Positions 8,561-17,029 of a DNA stretch of 64,000 bases are shown in pieces; positions within the stretch are counted from its first letter, which is position 1; each line of letters begins with the position of its first letter. A program made the position numbers and the translations under genes. The notes below the pieces were generated by a model that was given only the letters and a program-made list of their open reading frames with translations, was not told the origin of the DNA and did not search any database. Origin of the DNA: Niveispirillum sp. (GTDB lineage Bacteria; Pseudomonadota; Alphaproteobacteria; Azospirillales; Azospirillaceae). The stretch spans positions 1-64,000 of the forward strand of contig NZ_JAGOGJ010000021.1 of assembly GCF_017996735.1 (NCBI RefSeq), read 5' to 3'.

Positions 8561-8569
8561 CGTTCCGCC
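8544..8569. terminator. hairpin between convergent rcdA and cheZ
   Basis: Perfect 10-bp inverted repeat (GGCGGAACGT / ACGTTCCGCC, 6-nt loop) spanning the rcdA stop codon and ending 11 nt from the cheZ stop. No clear U-run follows on either strand, so it may be a weak or rho-assisted terminator. Confidence 0.45.
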
Positions 8570-8579
8570 CGATGCCGGA

Positions 8580-9326
8580 TCAATCGAACAGCGCGTCGAT
8601 ATCGGCCTGGGAAATGCTGCTGGGCTTGCCTTCCTGCGGCCCGTGCAGGGCCAGCCCGTTATCATGCTTAGAGATATCGGGCGGCAGGGGCATCGCCTCG
8701 AACTCCTTGGTGTTCCAGACAGACATCATGCCGTCGATACGTTCCTCGATAAAGGCCAGCGCCTGAACCACCTTGGTGATGCGCTGACCGGTCAAATCCT
8801 GGAAGTTGCAGGCTTCGAAGATGCGCAGGGTGACGTCATTAAGGTCCTTCAGGCGGCTGCTCTGATACCCTTCGGGTAACTGGGAGCGCACCTCGTTAAC
8901 GATATCCTCGACCTCTTCGGCGGCGGAGATGATGGTGTTGGTGGCCGTTTCGGTTGCACGCACCACGGCGGATAGCTGTTCGCTGGCCTCCATGAACGTG
9001 TCCTGATTGGACAGCGGGTGGCGCAGGGCCGCCATCTCCAGCTTCGTGGCCTTGATCCGGCCCGCGATATCGGAGATTTCGATCTGGATCTTTTCGATCT
9101 GGGTATGGTCGACGGTCAGGAACCGGTCCAGTTTTGCGCCCAGGGCGCCGATGGCCGCTATCACCTCGCTATTGTCCATCTCGACATGAACGGGTGCGGG
9201 GGGCGGGGGCGGCAGGGCGGCTCCGGGACTGACGACGGCCGCTTCCCCGGCACGGGGAGTGGGCGACCTCTTGGCCATCTGGATTTCCGCCATGAAGGGT
9301 CGCCGCGGCGTATGCACCATTCCCAT
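8580..9326 (-). CDS. cheZ: chemotaxis protein CheZ, CheY-P phosphatase
   Basis: 248 residues from the ATG at 9326, which follows GGGGGAGAG; an upstream in-frame extension to 9398 has no support. A proline-rich N-terminal linker (residues about 35-50) precedes long amphipathic helices. The conserved CheZ catalytic helix reads ACNFQDLTGQRITKVV (about residues 168-183), with the D and Q that act on CheY-phosphate. The extreme C terminus SQADIDALFD is the CheY-tethering tail, and resembles the N-terminal CheY-binding motif of FliM. It dephosphorylates CheY-P in the cytoplasm to reset flagellar switching. No other chemotaxis gene is adjacent. Confidence 0.9.
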   Translation of the reverse strand: MGMVHTPRRPFMAEIQMAKRSPTPRAGEAAVVSPGAALPPPPPAPVHVEMDNSEVIAAIGALGAKLDRFLTVDHTQIEKIQIEISDIAGRIKATKLEMAALRHPLSNQDTFMEASEQLSAVVRATETATNTIISAAEEVEDIVNEVRSQLPEGYQSSRLKDLNDVTLRIFEACNFQDLTGQRITKVVQALAFIEERIDGMMSVWNTKEFEAMPLPPDISKHDNGLALHGPQEGKPSSISQADIDALFD

Positions 9327-9522
9327 CTCTCCCCCATCCCCCGGTTGCCGACCGCGACCTATCCGAAAGGCTTCATACCATCGGGTGCGGCGCAGCACAT
9401 TCGCACTGTGACCGAAGGCGGCGAAGCCTGCAAGACGGGATCAATGACCAAAAGATGAAGGAGGGGAACCGGCACACCACCAGATGCCTTCAATCGCCAG
9501 TCAGATGCTGCCATATCCTATG

Positions 9523-10386
9523 CTAGGCCGGTTTTCCGTTCTCATCCCGCAACCAGCGGCAGCCGACGGGACCGACGCCGGCCGCCAGGGCCGTTTGCAA
9601 GGCGGGCAGCAGGCTGGACAGCGTCTCTTCGGTTTTCCAGGGCGGGTTCACCAGAATCAGGCCGGAGCCATTCAGCCGGTCGGAACGGTCATCGTCCGAC
9701 CAGCACAGTTCTGCCGCCAGCATCTTGGGAATGCCCGTATCCTCCAGCATCTGATGAAACTGCCAGACGGCGGCCCGGTCCTTCACCGGGTACCAGAGCA
9801 GATACTGGCCCGTGGCCCAGCGGCGATGGGCCAGCGCCAAGGCGGCCACCAGCCGTTCATATTCATCCGGTGCCTCGAACGGCGGGTCGATGACCACCAG
9901 GCCCCGGCGTTCCTTGGGCGGCAGGTGCGCCTTCAGTGACAGCCAGCCATCCATATGATGGACCGAGACCTGTACGTCACCCCGGAACAGGCTGCGCAGG
10001 GTCTGCACATCATCGGCGTGCAGTTCGGCCAGGAGCAGCCGATCCTGTTCACGCATCATCATGCGGGCGATCAGGGGGGAGCCCGGATAGGTCCGCACCC
10101 CGGCCGCCCCCTCATTCAAACGGGCCAGCAGATCCAGATAGGGTTTTGCCCCTTCCGGCAGCGACGCCGCCCCGTTACCGTCCATGACCCGGCGGATGCC
10201 GCGCAGTGCCTCACCCGTGCGGCTGGCCGCCTGATCATCCAGATCGTAACGGCCGATGCCGGCATGGGTGTCCAGCACAAAAAACGGCGTCTCCTTGGCC
10301 AGCAGCCGGTCCAGCAACCAGGCCAGGACGGCGTGCTTCATGACATCGGCGGCATTGCCCGCGTGGAAGATGTGGCGGTAGTTCAT
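9523..10386 (-). CDS. rlmJ: 23S rRNA (adenine(2030)-N(6))-methyltransferase RlmJ
   Basis: 287 residues, close to the family length. The N terminus MNYRHIFHAGNAADVMKHAVL is diagnostic of RlmJ. FFVLDTHAGIGRYDL is the AdoMet-binding motif I and VVIDPPFE is the catalytic DPPF motif of N6-adenine methyltransferases. The enzyme methylates A2030 of 23S rRNA. Its start lies 1 nt after the stop of the DMT transporter gene, so the two are probably cotranscribed, although no functional link is known. Confidence 0.95.
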   Translation of the reverse strand: MNYRHIFHAGNAADVMKHAVLAWLLDRLLAKETPFFVLDTHAGIGRYDLDDQAASRTGEALRGIRRVMDGNGAASLPEGAKPYLDLLARLNEGAAGVRTYPGSPLIARMMMREQDRLLLAELHADDVQTLRSLFRGDVQVSVHHMDGWLSLKAHLPPKERRGLVVIDPPFEAPDEYERLVAALALAHRRWATGQYLLWYPVKDRAAVWQFHQMLEDTGIPKMLAAELCWSDDDRSDRLNGSGLILVNPPWKTEETLSSLLPALQTALAAGVGPVGCRWLRDENGKPA

Positions 10387-10387
10387 T

Positions 10388-11329
10388 TCAGTTGTTCTTC
10401 GTCATGGTCTGGGCCTTTACCGGGCTGGCCACGCCCAGGCGGGTTTCACGCACCGTGATGTAGACGCCGCTGGCGACCACGATCAAGGCGCCCAGGGCTA
10501 CGGCCGGATGCGGAACCTCCCCCCAGATCAGAAACCCATACCCGGTGGCCCACAGCATGGCAGTGTAATCGAACGGGGCGATCACGGCCACCGGTGCCCC
10601 GCGATAGGCGGTGGTCAGAAACACCTGAGCCAATCCACCGATGACGCCCAACGTCACCAGAAGGGCTGCGTCCTGGGGCGTCGGCATCACGAATTCCCGC
10701 GACATGGCGATACCGGCCACGATGATGCCGGTGGCCATGAAATAGAACACGATGCTGGTACTGGGTTCCGTCGCCGACAGGCGCCTGACGGAGATCATGG
10801 CGCAGGCGGCCAGGAAGGAGGAGGCGAGGCCGAACAAGCTGCCGATCGCCTGGGTCCCGCCCGTCATGATCCCGTGCAGAAGGGTTGCATCCGGCCGCAC
10901 CATGATCAGCACACCGCTGAACCCGACCACCAGCGCCACGGTCCGGCGCCAGCGCACCTTTTCCCCCAGCACCAGCACACCCAGCAGGGTGGTCCATAAG
11001 GGGGCGGTGAAGGCCAGCGCGGAGGCGTTGGCCAGCGGCAGATAGGTGATGGCCGTGAAGCCGCAGGTCATGGAGATGACGCCGATGATGCTGCGGGCCA
11101 GATGTCCCCATGGCCGCTGTGTCCGCAGTGACATGATCCCGCCGGCCCGCCAGATCAGTGGCAGAAGGACCACCATGGCAAACATGGCGCGGAAAAAGAT
11201 GATCTGGCTGACCGGATAACGCCCGCCCAGCCATTTGATGCTGGCATTCATGGCGCTGAACAGCGTGACGGCCGCAACCATTGCCAGAATGGCGCGGGCG
11301 ACAGGCGGCAATGTGGCAAGGCGCGGCAT
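10388..11329 (-). CDS. DMT superfamily permease (EamA domain)
   Basis: 313 residues from the ATG at 11329 (MPRLATLPPVARAIL), the start that places the first membrane helix at the usual distance; longer GTG/ATG starts up to 11407 are possible. Ten hydrophobic segments form two EamA repeats, with ASIKWLGGRYPVSQIIFFRA in the first and STSIVFYFMATG, GAPVAVIAPFDYTAMLWA in the second. It is an inner-membrane drug/metabolite-type transporter; substrate cannot be read from sequence. It is the upstream gene of a two-gene unit with rlmJ. Confidence 0.88.
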   Translation of the reverse strand: MPRLATLPPVARAILAMVAAVTLFSAMNASIKWLGGRYPVSQIIFFRAMFAMVVLLPLIWRAGGIMSLRTQRPWGHLARSIIGVISMTCGFTAITYLPLANASALAFTAPLWTTLLGVLVLGEKVRWRRTVALVVGFSGVLIMVRPDATLLHGIMTGGTQAIGSLFGLASSFLAACAMISVRRLSATEPSTSIVFYFMATGIIVAGIAMSREFVMPTPQDAALLVTLGVIGGLAQVFLTTAYRGAPVAVIAPFDYTAMLWATGYGFLIWGEVPHPAVALGALIVVASGVYITVRETRLGVASPVKAQTMTKNN

Positions 11330-11478
11330 GAAGGGCGAATTCGGCAGCCGTGATGGACATCGCCATGCGTGCGCCATCATGCACAGCAACGCCAGCCCAT
11401 CCTTCACATGGCTGACATGGCGACGTGCATTGATTTTATTTTAAAGATTACTGCTGGCCGGAAGGTCACGCAGGAGGA

Positions 11479-12147
11479 TCAGCCGACGGGCGTATTCTCG
11501 TCATGCTTATCGAACGCGCGGCGCGTGCGGGGGCCGACCGACGGCGGGTTGCTGACATCGCATTTGCCCGACGTCATGATCAAATCAGCGCTGGAACCGG
11601 CACCCAGGCTAACCAATTGGTTCTTGATCTTGCACTGATAGGCGGCGGCCTTGACACCCGAGGAGCCGTTATACTTGGTCACGGCGGCAGCCCAGCTTCC
11701 CGTCTCCCGGCGCAAGGAAACCAGATACTTGGCGGCGTACCGGACATTGGCTTCCGGGTTCACGATCTTTTCGACCGGGCGAAAGGCCTGCTTGTGGTGG
11801 GCCAGCGACAATTGCATGCAGCCGGCATAGACATTGCCGCGCAGGTTGCCCTGGTTATCGCGCAGATAAGTGGCGGCTTCCGCCTCCGACCGCGGGAACA
11901 GCACACGACCACGCACATTCATAATGAAGGGGCTGGGTGTACCGCCGCCGCCGCTTTCGACCAGCGACACGGCCAGCAGGATGCCTTTGGGGATGTTCAT
12001 TTCCTTCTCGGCCTCGACAATATGATCCAGGCAACCGGCGCGTGCCGGCAGGGCCAGGAGCATCAGTCCGATCAGGAAGGTGAAGGCGATCAGCAGGCCG
12101 GAATCCTGACGGGAGTGGGTGGCAACGCGGGATTGGCGCATCGTCAT
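11479..12147 (-). CDS. lytic transglycosylase (SLT domain), periplasmic
   Basis: 222 residues. Signal peptide with hydrophobic core LLIAFTFLIGLMLLALPARA, then a compact SLT domain. It contains the catalytic-glutamate motif SLVESGGG (about residue 64), GCMQLSLAHH, NVRYAAKYLVSL and the KYNGS motif. Four or so cysteines in the mature part (GCLDH, AGCMQ, AYQCK, GKCDV) could form two disulfides. It would cut glycan strands of peptidoglycan to anhydromuropeptides. Small stand-alone SLT proteins of this kind often serve trans-envelope machines such as flagella, but no such genes adjoin it. Confidence 0.85.
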   Translation of the reverse strand: MTMRQSRVATHSRQDSGLLIAFTFLIGLMLLALPARAGCLDHIVEAEKEMNIPKGILLAVSLVESGGGGTPSPFIMNVRGRVLFPRSEAEAATYLRDNQGNLRGNVYAGCMQLSLAHHKQAFRPVEKIVNPEANVRYAAKYLVSLRRETGSWAAAVTKYNGSSGVKAAAYQCKIKNQLVSLGAGSSADLIMTSGKCDVSNPPSVGPRTRRAFDKHDENTPVG

Positions 12148-12463
12148 CTCAATCGTCCCCTTTGGTTCCGGTTATCCATGACGGGTCACCCCGCCGGTTT
12201 ATCCCGCTTGCGTGCGGGTCCTGCAATCAGACCACCGTTACTCGAATGCGGTGGCCGCTCCCTCAAAGTCACCGGCTTCATGCACCGGCCGCATAGCAAT
12301 CCCAGAATTGGCGCATTGGGTCAACCAAGAATCGTCGAAGTTGATGCGAGTTTGTCACATAGGCGGGATTTTTCACTGTTTGCGGCCTCTGTCGGGAACC
12401 CTGGAACATGCTATAGCGCCATTTCAGCCCCCAGATGTCCCCAGTCCATAACCAGGATTCGCC
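12148..12463. other. 316-bp divergent intergenic region with two hairpins
   Basis: Separates the SLT gene (minus) from the TPR-methyltransferase gene (plus). It holds two small perfect inverted repeats, CCCGC/GCGGG (12203-12218) and CCACCG/CGGTGG (12232-12254), and a possible -10 TATAGC at 12412. No credible coding sequence was seen. Confidence 0.5.
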
Positions 12464-13744
12464 ATGTCCGACCCCATCGCCCGTGCCTATGAATTGCTGG
12501 ATGCCCAGGACCGGGCGGGCGCCATCGCGTGCCTGCGCACGGCCGAGGGGGCGGAGGCGACGGGGTTGCTGGGGGAATTGCTGCTGGAGCAAGGGGAGGC
12601 GCTTGATGCCGCCGACGCCCTGACCCGGGCGCTGGTGGCGGAACCCGACCATATCCCCTGGCGCCGCGCGCTGATGACGGCCCTTATGGCTGCGGGCCGG
12701 GCAGAGGATGCGCAGGCGGCGTGCCGCAGCCTGCTGGACCGCCGGCCGGACGACGCGGCGGGACAGGCCGGCATGGCCCGGTTGCTGCTGGATGCGGGCG
12801 ACCGCGAGGGCGCCCTGGCCCACGCGCGCGATGCATGGTTCCTGGCGCGGGGGGACCTGACGGTCGTGACAGCCACGGCATCGGTCATGATCGACGCGGA
12901 TGAAGGGGTTGCGGCGCTGGAGATGTTGGACGCCACGGTGCGGCGGGCGCATCCGGCCGACCCCGCGCAGCCCGCCGCCTGGGTGGCCATGGGCAAGGCC
13001 TGGCTGCATCTGGGGGAAGCGGAGAAGGCCACCAAGGCCTGGCGCATGGCGTTGCATCTGGATGACGAGGACAGGGCCGGCGCGGCGGCGCTGCTGGCCG
13101 GGCTGGTGCAGGCCGAACGGCAGACCAGCCTGCCGCCCGCCTTCGTGCGGGCGCTGTTCGATACCTATGCCGACCGGTTCGACCGTGAACTGGTGGGCAA
13201 GCTGCGCTATGACGCGCCGCACGCATTGCGGCAATTGCTGCTGGACCAGGGGGTGCCGGCGGGTGGCCGTGTGCTGGATGCGGGTTGCGGCACGGGACTG
13301 GCCGGTGTCGCCATGCGTGACAGGGCGGGGTCTCTGGCGGGCTTCGACCTGTCACCGCGCATGGTGGAAAAAGCGCGGGCGCGCGGCGTCTATGACATGC
13401 TCTGGGTGGGCGAACTGGTGGACAGCATGCTGTCCCGGCCGGACGCGTTCGATCTGGTCCTGGCCGCCGATGTGCTGGTCTATGTCGGTGACCTAGCCCC
13501 CGTCATGGCGGCAGCGGAACGGACCTTGCTCCCCGACGGCCGCTTTGCCTTCACCTGCGAACGCACACAGGGGGACGGGTTCGAACTGCATGAGGGCCGG
13601 CGCTTCGCCCATAGCGAGGCCCATATTAGGGAGGCGGTTCGTGCGGCGGGGCTGACGCTGTCCCACCTTGCCCACCACAGTACCCGCATCGACCGGGGCG
13701 ATCCGGTGCCGGGCTGGATCGCACTGGCTGTGAAGGGCGCATGA
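12464..13744 (+). CDS. TPR-repeat class I SAM-dependent methyltransferase
   Basis: 426 residues. The first about 220 residues are alanine/leucine-rich tetratricopeptide-like helices (repeating A-x-x-L-L-x-x-G units). The second half is a class I methyltransferase with motif I VLDAGCGTG (about residue 268), FDLSPRMVEKAR, and the post-I/IV region FDLVLAADVLVYVGDL. The linker PAFVRALFDTYADRFD is typical of 'methyltransferase domain-containing' proteins of the NDUFAF5/UbiE-like group fused to TPRs in Rhodospirillales. The substrate is unknown; the TPR half suggests a protein substrate or partner. Confidence 0.85.
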   Translation: MSDPIARAYELLDAQDRAGAIACLRTAEGAEATGLLGELLLEQGEALDAADALTRALVAEPDHIPWRRALMTALMAAGRAEDAQAACRSLLDRRPDDAAGQAGMARLLLDAGDREGALAHARDAWFLARGDLTVVTATASVMIDADEGVAALEMLDATVRRAHPADPAQPAAWVAMGKAWLHLGEAEKATKAWRMALHLDDEDRAGAAALLAGLVQAERQTSLPPAFVRALFDTYADRFDRELVGKLRYDAPHALRQLLLDQGVPAGGRVLDAGCGTGLAGVAMRDRAGSLAGFDLSPRMVEKARARGVYDMLWVGELVDSMLSRPDAFDLVLAADVLVYVGDLAPVMAAAERTLLPDGRFAFTCERTQGDGFELHEGRRFAHSEAHIREAVRAAGLTLSHLAHHSTRIDRGDPVPGWIALAVKGA

Positions 13745-13746
13745 AA

Positions 13747-13782
13747 AACCCCCGGCGGACATGCCGCCGGGGGTTCCCGTTT
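13747..13782. terminator. strong bidirectional terminator between the methyltransferase gene and accC
   Basis: 12-bp perfect stem (AACCCCCGGCGG 13747-13758 with CCGCCGGGGGTT 13764-13775, 5-nt loop). On the minus strand it is followed by five Ts, a canonical terminator for the aroQ-accB-accC operon; on the plus strand CCCGTTTT follows, terminating the methyltransferase gene. Confidence 0.85.
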
Positions 13783-13802
13783 TCGGATTCCGAAACGATG
13801 GA

Positions 13803-15173
13803 TCAGCCCTGCTCGCGCTTCATCCAGGCTTCCATCCACTTGATATCATAGTCGCCGTTGATGAAATCCGGCTCCGCGATGATCTTCTGGTGCAGCGGGA
13901 TGGAGGTATCGACGCCAGAGATGACAAACTCCTCCAGCGCGCGGCGCAGACGCATCAGGCATTCATTGCGCGTGTTGCCATGGACGATCAGCTTGGCGAT
14001 CATGCTGTCGTAATAGGGCGGCACGCGATAGCCGTCATAAAGCGCGCTGTCGACACGTACACCCAGGCCGCCCGGCGCATGATACTGCTTGATCTGGCCC
14101 GGCGACGGCATGAACGTTTCGGGGTGTTCGGCATTGATGCGGCATTCGATGGAATGGCCGTGGAACCGCACATCCTGCTGCGTATAGCCAAGGGGCGCAC
14201 CCGTGGCCACGCGGATCTGCTCGCGCACCAGATCGACGCCCGTGATCATTTCGGTGATCGTGTGCTCGATCTGCAGGCGGGTGTTCATTTCGATGAAATA
14301 GAACTGCCCGTTCTCGTACAGGAACTCCATGGTCCCCACACCGCGATAGCCCAGAAGCTTGGCGGTGCGGGCGGCCAGCGAACCGACCTTCTCCCGCTCC
14401 TCGGCGTTCAGCGCGGGGGAGGGGGCCTCTTCCACCACCTTCTGGTGACGGCGCTGGATGGAGCAGTCACGCTCGCCGAAATGCACCACGTTGCCATGGT
14501 GATCGCCCAGCAACTGCACCTCGATATGGCGCGGGTTGGCGAGGTACTTTTCCAGATACACCTCGTCATTGCCAAAGGCGGCGCGCGCCTCGCCACGGGC
14601 GAGCGAATAGGCTTCCTTTAACTCGTCACGGCTGAAAGCGACCTTCATGCCCTTGCCGCCGCCGCCAGCCGCCGCCTTGATCAGGACGGGATAGCCGATC
14701 TGGTCCGCGACATTGGCCGCCGTTTCGAAACTGTCCACCGGACCGTCCGAACCCGGCACGCAGGGCAGGCCGCGCGCAATCACCGTCTTCTTGGCGGTGA
14801 CCTTGTCGCCCATGATACGGATATGTTCCGGCGTCGGCCCGATCCAGGCAAAACCATGCTCGATCACCATATCGGCGAACTGCGCGTTTTCGGCCATGAA
14901 CCCGATACCGGGATGGATGGCGTCGGCGCCCGTGATGGTCGCCGCCGACAGGATCGCCGGGATGTTCAGGTAGCTGTCCTTGGCGGCCGGCGGGCCGATA
15001 CAGACGCTTTCGTCGGCCAGACGCACATGCATGGCGTCAGCATCGGCCGTGGAATGCACGGCCACAGTCTTGATCCCCATCTCGCGACAGGCGCGGTGGA
15101 TGCGCAGCGCGATCTCGCCGCGATTGGCGATCAAGACTTTTTCGAACAGCCCGTCCTGGGATTTCACCGTCAT
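13803..15173 (-). CDS. accC: acetyl-CoA carboxylase biotin carboxylase subunit
   Basis: 456 residues from the ATG at 15173 (MTVKSQDGLFEKVLIANRGEI), 7 nt after the accB stop; a TTG at 15191 is less likely. All biotin carboxylase blocks are present: LIANRGEIALRI, the glycine-rich ATP loop KAAAGGGGKGMK, EKYLANPRHIEVQ, the catalytic region FIEMNTRLQIEHTITEMITG and ECRINAEHP. It carboxylates the biotin of AccB with ATP and bicarbonate, the first half of malonyl-CoA synthesis for fatty acids. The position just after accB in a shared operon is universal. Confidence 0.98.
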   Translation of the reverse strand: MTVKSQDGLFEKVLIANRGEIALRIHRACREMGIKTVAVHSTADADAMHVRLADESVCIGPPAAKDSYLNIPAILSAATITGADAIHPGIGFMAENAQFADMVIEHGFAWIGPTPEHIRIMGDKVTAKKTVIARGLPCVPGSDGPVDSFETAANVADQIGYPVLIKAAAGGGGKGMKVAFSRDELKEAYSLARGEARAAFGNDEVYLEKYLANPRHIEVQLLGDHHGNVVHFGERDCSIQRRHQKVVEEAPSPALNAEEREKVGSLAARTAKLLGYRGVGTMEFLYENGQFYFIEMNTRLQIEHTITEMITGVDLVREQIRVATGAPLGYTQQDVRFHGHSIECRINAEHPETFMPSPGQIKQYHAPGGLGVRVDSALYDGYRVPPYYDSMIAKLIVHGNTRNECLMRLRRALEEFVISGVDTSIPLHQKIIAEPDFINGDYDIKWMEAWMKREQG

Positions 15174-15180
15174 GGGTCGA

Positions 15181-15651
15181 TCACTCGACAATCAGCAGGG
15201 GCTGGCCGAATTCGACCGGCTGTGCGTTGGCGACCAGGATCTGGGTCACGGTGCCGCCCTTGGGGGCCTTGATCGGGTTCATGACCTTCATGGCTTCGAT
15301 GATCAGGATGGTCTGGCCGGCCTTGATCGTGTCGCCTTCCTTCACGAAGGGCGGGGCGCTGGGTTCGGACGCCATATAGGCGGTGCCAACCATCGGCGAC
15401 TTCACCGCACCCGGATGCTGGGCCGGAGCCACAGCGGCGGCAGGGGCCGGCGCGGCTGCGACCGGAGCCGCGGCCGGAGCCACCGGGGCGGGCGCATAGG
15501 CCGGGGCGTAGCCCATCGGGGCCGGCGGCGCGGCGCGGCTCAGCCGGATGCGGCGCTCGCCTTCCGAATATTCCATCTCCGTCAGGCCCGACTCCTCCAG
15601 GAGTTTGGCCATGGTGCGCACGAACTTGGCATCCAGATCGAAGCTCGACAT
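15181..15651 (-). CDS. accB: acetyl-CoA carboxylase biotin carboxyl carrier protein
   Basis: 156 residues from the ATG at 15651 (MSSFDLDAKFVRTMAKLLEE); the frame is open further upstream but overlaps the aroQ end without homology. An N-terminal helical domain is followed by an Ala/Pro-rich mobile linker (residues about 45-80) and the C-terminal biotinyl domain with the biotinylation motif IIEAMKVMNPI. It shuttles carboxybiotin between AccC and the carboxyltransferase AccAD. It sits between aroQ (34 nt upstream) and accC. Confidence 0.97.
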   Translation of the reverse strand: MSSFDLDAKFVRTMAKLLEESGLTEMEYSEGERRIRLSRAAPPAPMGYAPAYAPAPVAPAAAPVAAAPAPAAAVAPAQHPGAVKSPMVGTAYMASEPSAPPFVKEGDTIKAGQTILIIEAMKVMNPIKAPKGGTVTQILVANAQPVEFGQPLLIVE

Positions 15652-15685
15652 GGTATTCTCAACCTTTTGAAAGGGACCGTGGGTT

Positions 15686-16144
15686 TCAGGACTGGGCCTT
15701 GGCGCGGACCAGGCGGTCGGCCGCCTGCAGCGCCAGGACATAGCCGTGGGAACCCAGGCCACATATGACCCCCCGCGCAGCCATCGAGACATACGAATGA
15801 TGCCTGAACGGTTCGCGACGGAAGATGTTGCTCAGATGCACCTCAATGACCGGCAGGTCAACCGCCGTCAGCGCGTCCAGTATGGCCACAGAGGTGTGGG
15901 TATAGGCCCCGGCGTTCAAGAGGATGGCGGACCGGTTTTCACGGGCCTGCTGGATCCAGGTCACCAGTTCGCCCTCATGGTTCGACTGGCGGAAATCAAT
16001 CTCAAGGCCCAGCCGCGCCCCTTCGGCACGGCACAGGGCCTCGACATCGGCCAGCGTCTCCGCCCCATAGATATGGGGCTCGCGGGTGCCGAGCATGTTC
16101 AGGTTCGGCCCGTTGAGGATAAGGATCGAAGGCTGTTGGGCCAA
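15686..16144 (-). CDS. aroQ: type II 3-dehydroquinate dehydratase
   Basis: 152 residues; TTG at 16144 is the only start that gives the family N terminus ([18 protein letters not shown]), and AGGGA lies upstream. [36 protein letters not shown] and [10 protein letters not shown] carry the active-site Tyr, Asn, His and Arg residues of the dodecameric type II enzyme. It dehydrates 3-dehydroquinate in the shikimate pathway. Linkage of aroQ to accB-accC is common in Gram-negative bacteria. In relatives a DsbA-family gene directly precedes it; here 885 bp intervene. Confidence 0.96.
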   Translation of the reverse strand: MAQQPSILILNGPNLNMLGTREPHIYGAETLADVEALCRAEGARLGLEIDFRQSNHEGELVTWIQQARENRSAILLNAGAYTHTSVAILDALTAVDLPVIEVHLSNIFRREPFRHHSYVSMAARGVICGLGSHGYVLALQAADRLVRAKAQS

Positions 16145-16527
16145 GTCGGCCGTCCCTAGTAATGATCACCAAAAGCCGGGGCGTTATAACATGACCAGCC
16201 ACGGGGGCAATGGTCATCGACATGACGTAACGGAAGGTGGTCGGCCACATGCCTTTGTGATCGGGTTTCCCGAATCCTGTTGCTCCATGCCGGCGAACCG
16301 GGGCGGCCCGCCGCAGGGGGCGAACGATCGCGCCCGCCCAAAGGCCAGGGCACCGTAGACCAGCACCTGCGCTGGAAATGTGGCCAGCCGTTGAACATTG
16401 TCCATGGAAGGGCCGGCGGCGGCGGGGATATCGCCTTCGACCGGACCGTCGCCATCGGGAGGGGCGGTTGATCCGGCACCATGCGATCTTGCAGTGCCGT
16501 CCCATGACGGGGCACCAGTAAATTGAA

Positions 16528-16557
16528 ATTAAAGGTTTTCAGGGGGACGATAATCAA
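16528..16557 (-). promoter_or_regulatory. candidate promoter upstream of aroQ-accBC
   Basis: On the minus strand TTGATT (16557-16552) and TTTAAT (16533-16528) are separated by 18 nt, in the only AT-rich patch of the 885-bp gap. It would give a leader of roughly 380 nt before aroQ. Plausible but unproven. Confidence 0.35.
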
Positions 16558-16800
16558 CCGCGCATCCGGGGCCGCGGTGCCGAAACCAAAGGGTGATGAG
16601 CGGACCGGGATGTGCCTCCACTACTGGTTCTACAGACATCCGGGTCCGGCGACGGCATCGCTTCTGGCATCTGCATAGGGTGGAAAGCAAAGCCCCATGG
16701 GACGCAGGTAATCATCTGTCGGCGGCATGTGATCGACACCCTTATCCGCATCCGGCTGTTCCACATCTGGCCGTTCGTTCAGGCGATGTCCCGGTTCCTG

Positions 16801-16967
16801 CACCCTCTGGTCGGAGGGTGTGGGGCAGGTCGCTTCGGGTCGCCTGTGCCTGCAAATAACCCAGGACCCTTTCCAGATTGCGACGAATCGCATCGTCGCA
16901 AATGCTAGTCGCCATGCGCCTTCCTGTTCCCGTCACGCCGCGAAAACGACGTGGTGGGAACAGGAGG
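16801..16967 (-). ncRNA. possible structured RNA: four consecutive hairpins
   Basis: Perfect or near-perfect inverted repeats follow one another: 16920-16967 (18-bp stem with three G-T/U wobbles, 12-nt loop), 16878-16901 (9 bp, TTGCGACGA / TCGTCGCAA), 16837-16869 (GGGT/ACCC continuing to CCTG/CAGG after a bulge) and 16801-16820 (7 bp, CACCCTC / GAGGGTG). The strand is uncertain; minus would place them just downstream of the DsbA-family gene. They do not resemble tmRNA, RNase P or SRP RNA motifs that I know. Confidence 0.35.
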
Positions 16968-17029
16968 GGAGCCGCGACCGGATCGTTCATCCCGGTGCTT
17001 ATGATGCCAAATCCGGGATGGTACAGCCG

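Larger units (their letters stand above)
16145..17029. other. 885-bp region without a confident gene
   Basis: Lies between the DsbA-family gene and aroQ, both on the minus strand. Open frames here (for example 63 codons at 16214-16405 minus and 82 codons at 16742-16990 minus) have poor GC bias at third positions, no ribosome binding sites and no recognisable motifs. The part nearest the DsbA gene (16801-16967) holds four adjacent hairpins, listed separately. An AT-rich patch at 16521-16557 contains a possible minus-strand promoter. It may be a degenerated gene, a structured RNA or an insertion scar. Confidence 0.6.

Noticed and set aside
16214..16405. 63-codon minus-strand frame in the 885-bp gap
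   Set aside because: Somewhat better codon bias than its surroundings, but no ribosome binding site, no recognised motif and an upstream stop shortly before; kept only as part of the unexplained region.
16742..16990. 82-codon minus-strand frame downstream of the DsbA-family gene
   Set aside because: Weak GC3, runs through four hairpins, and no homology motif could be seen.
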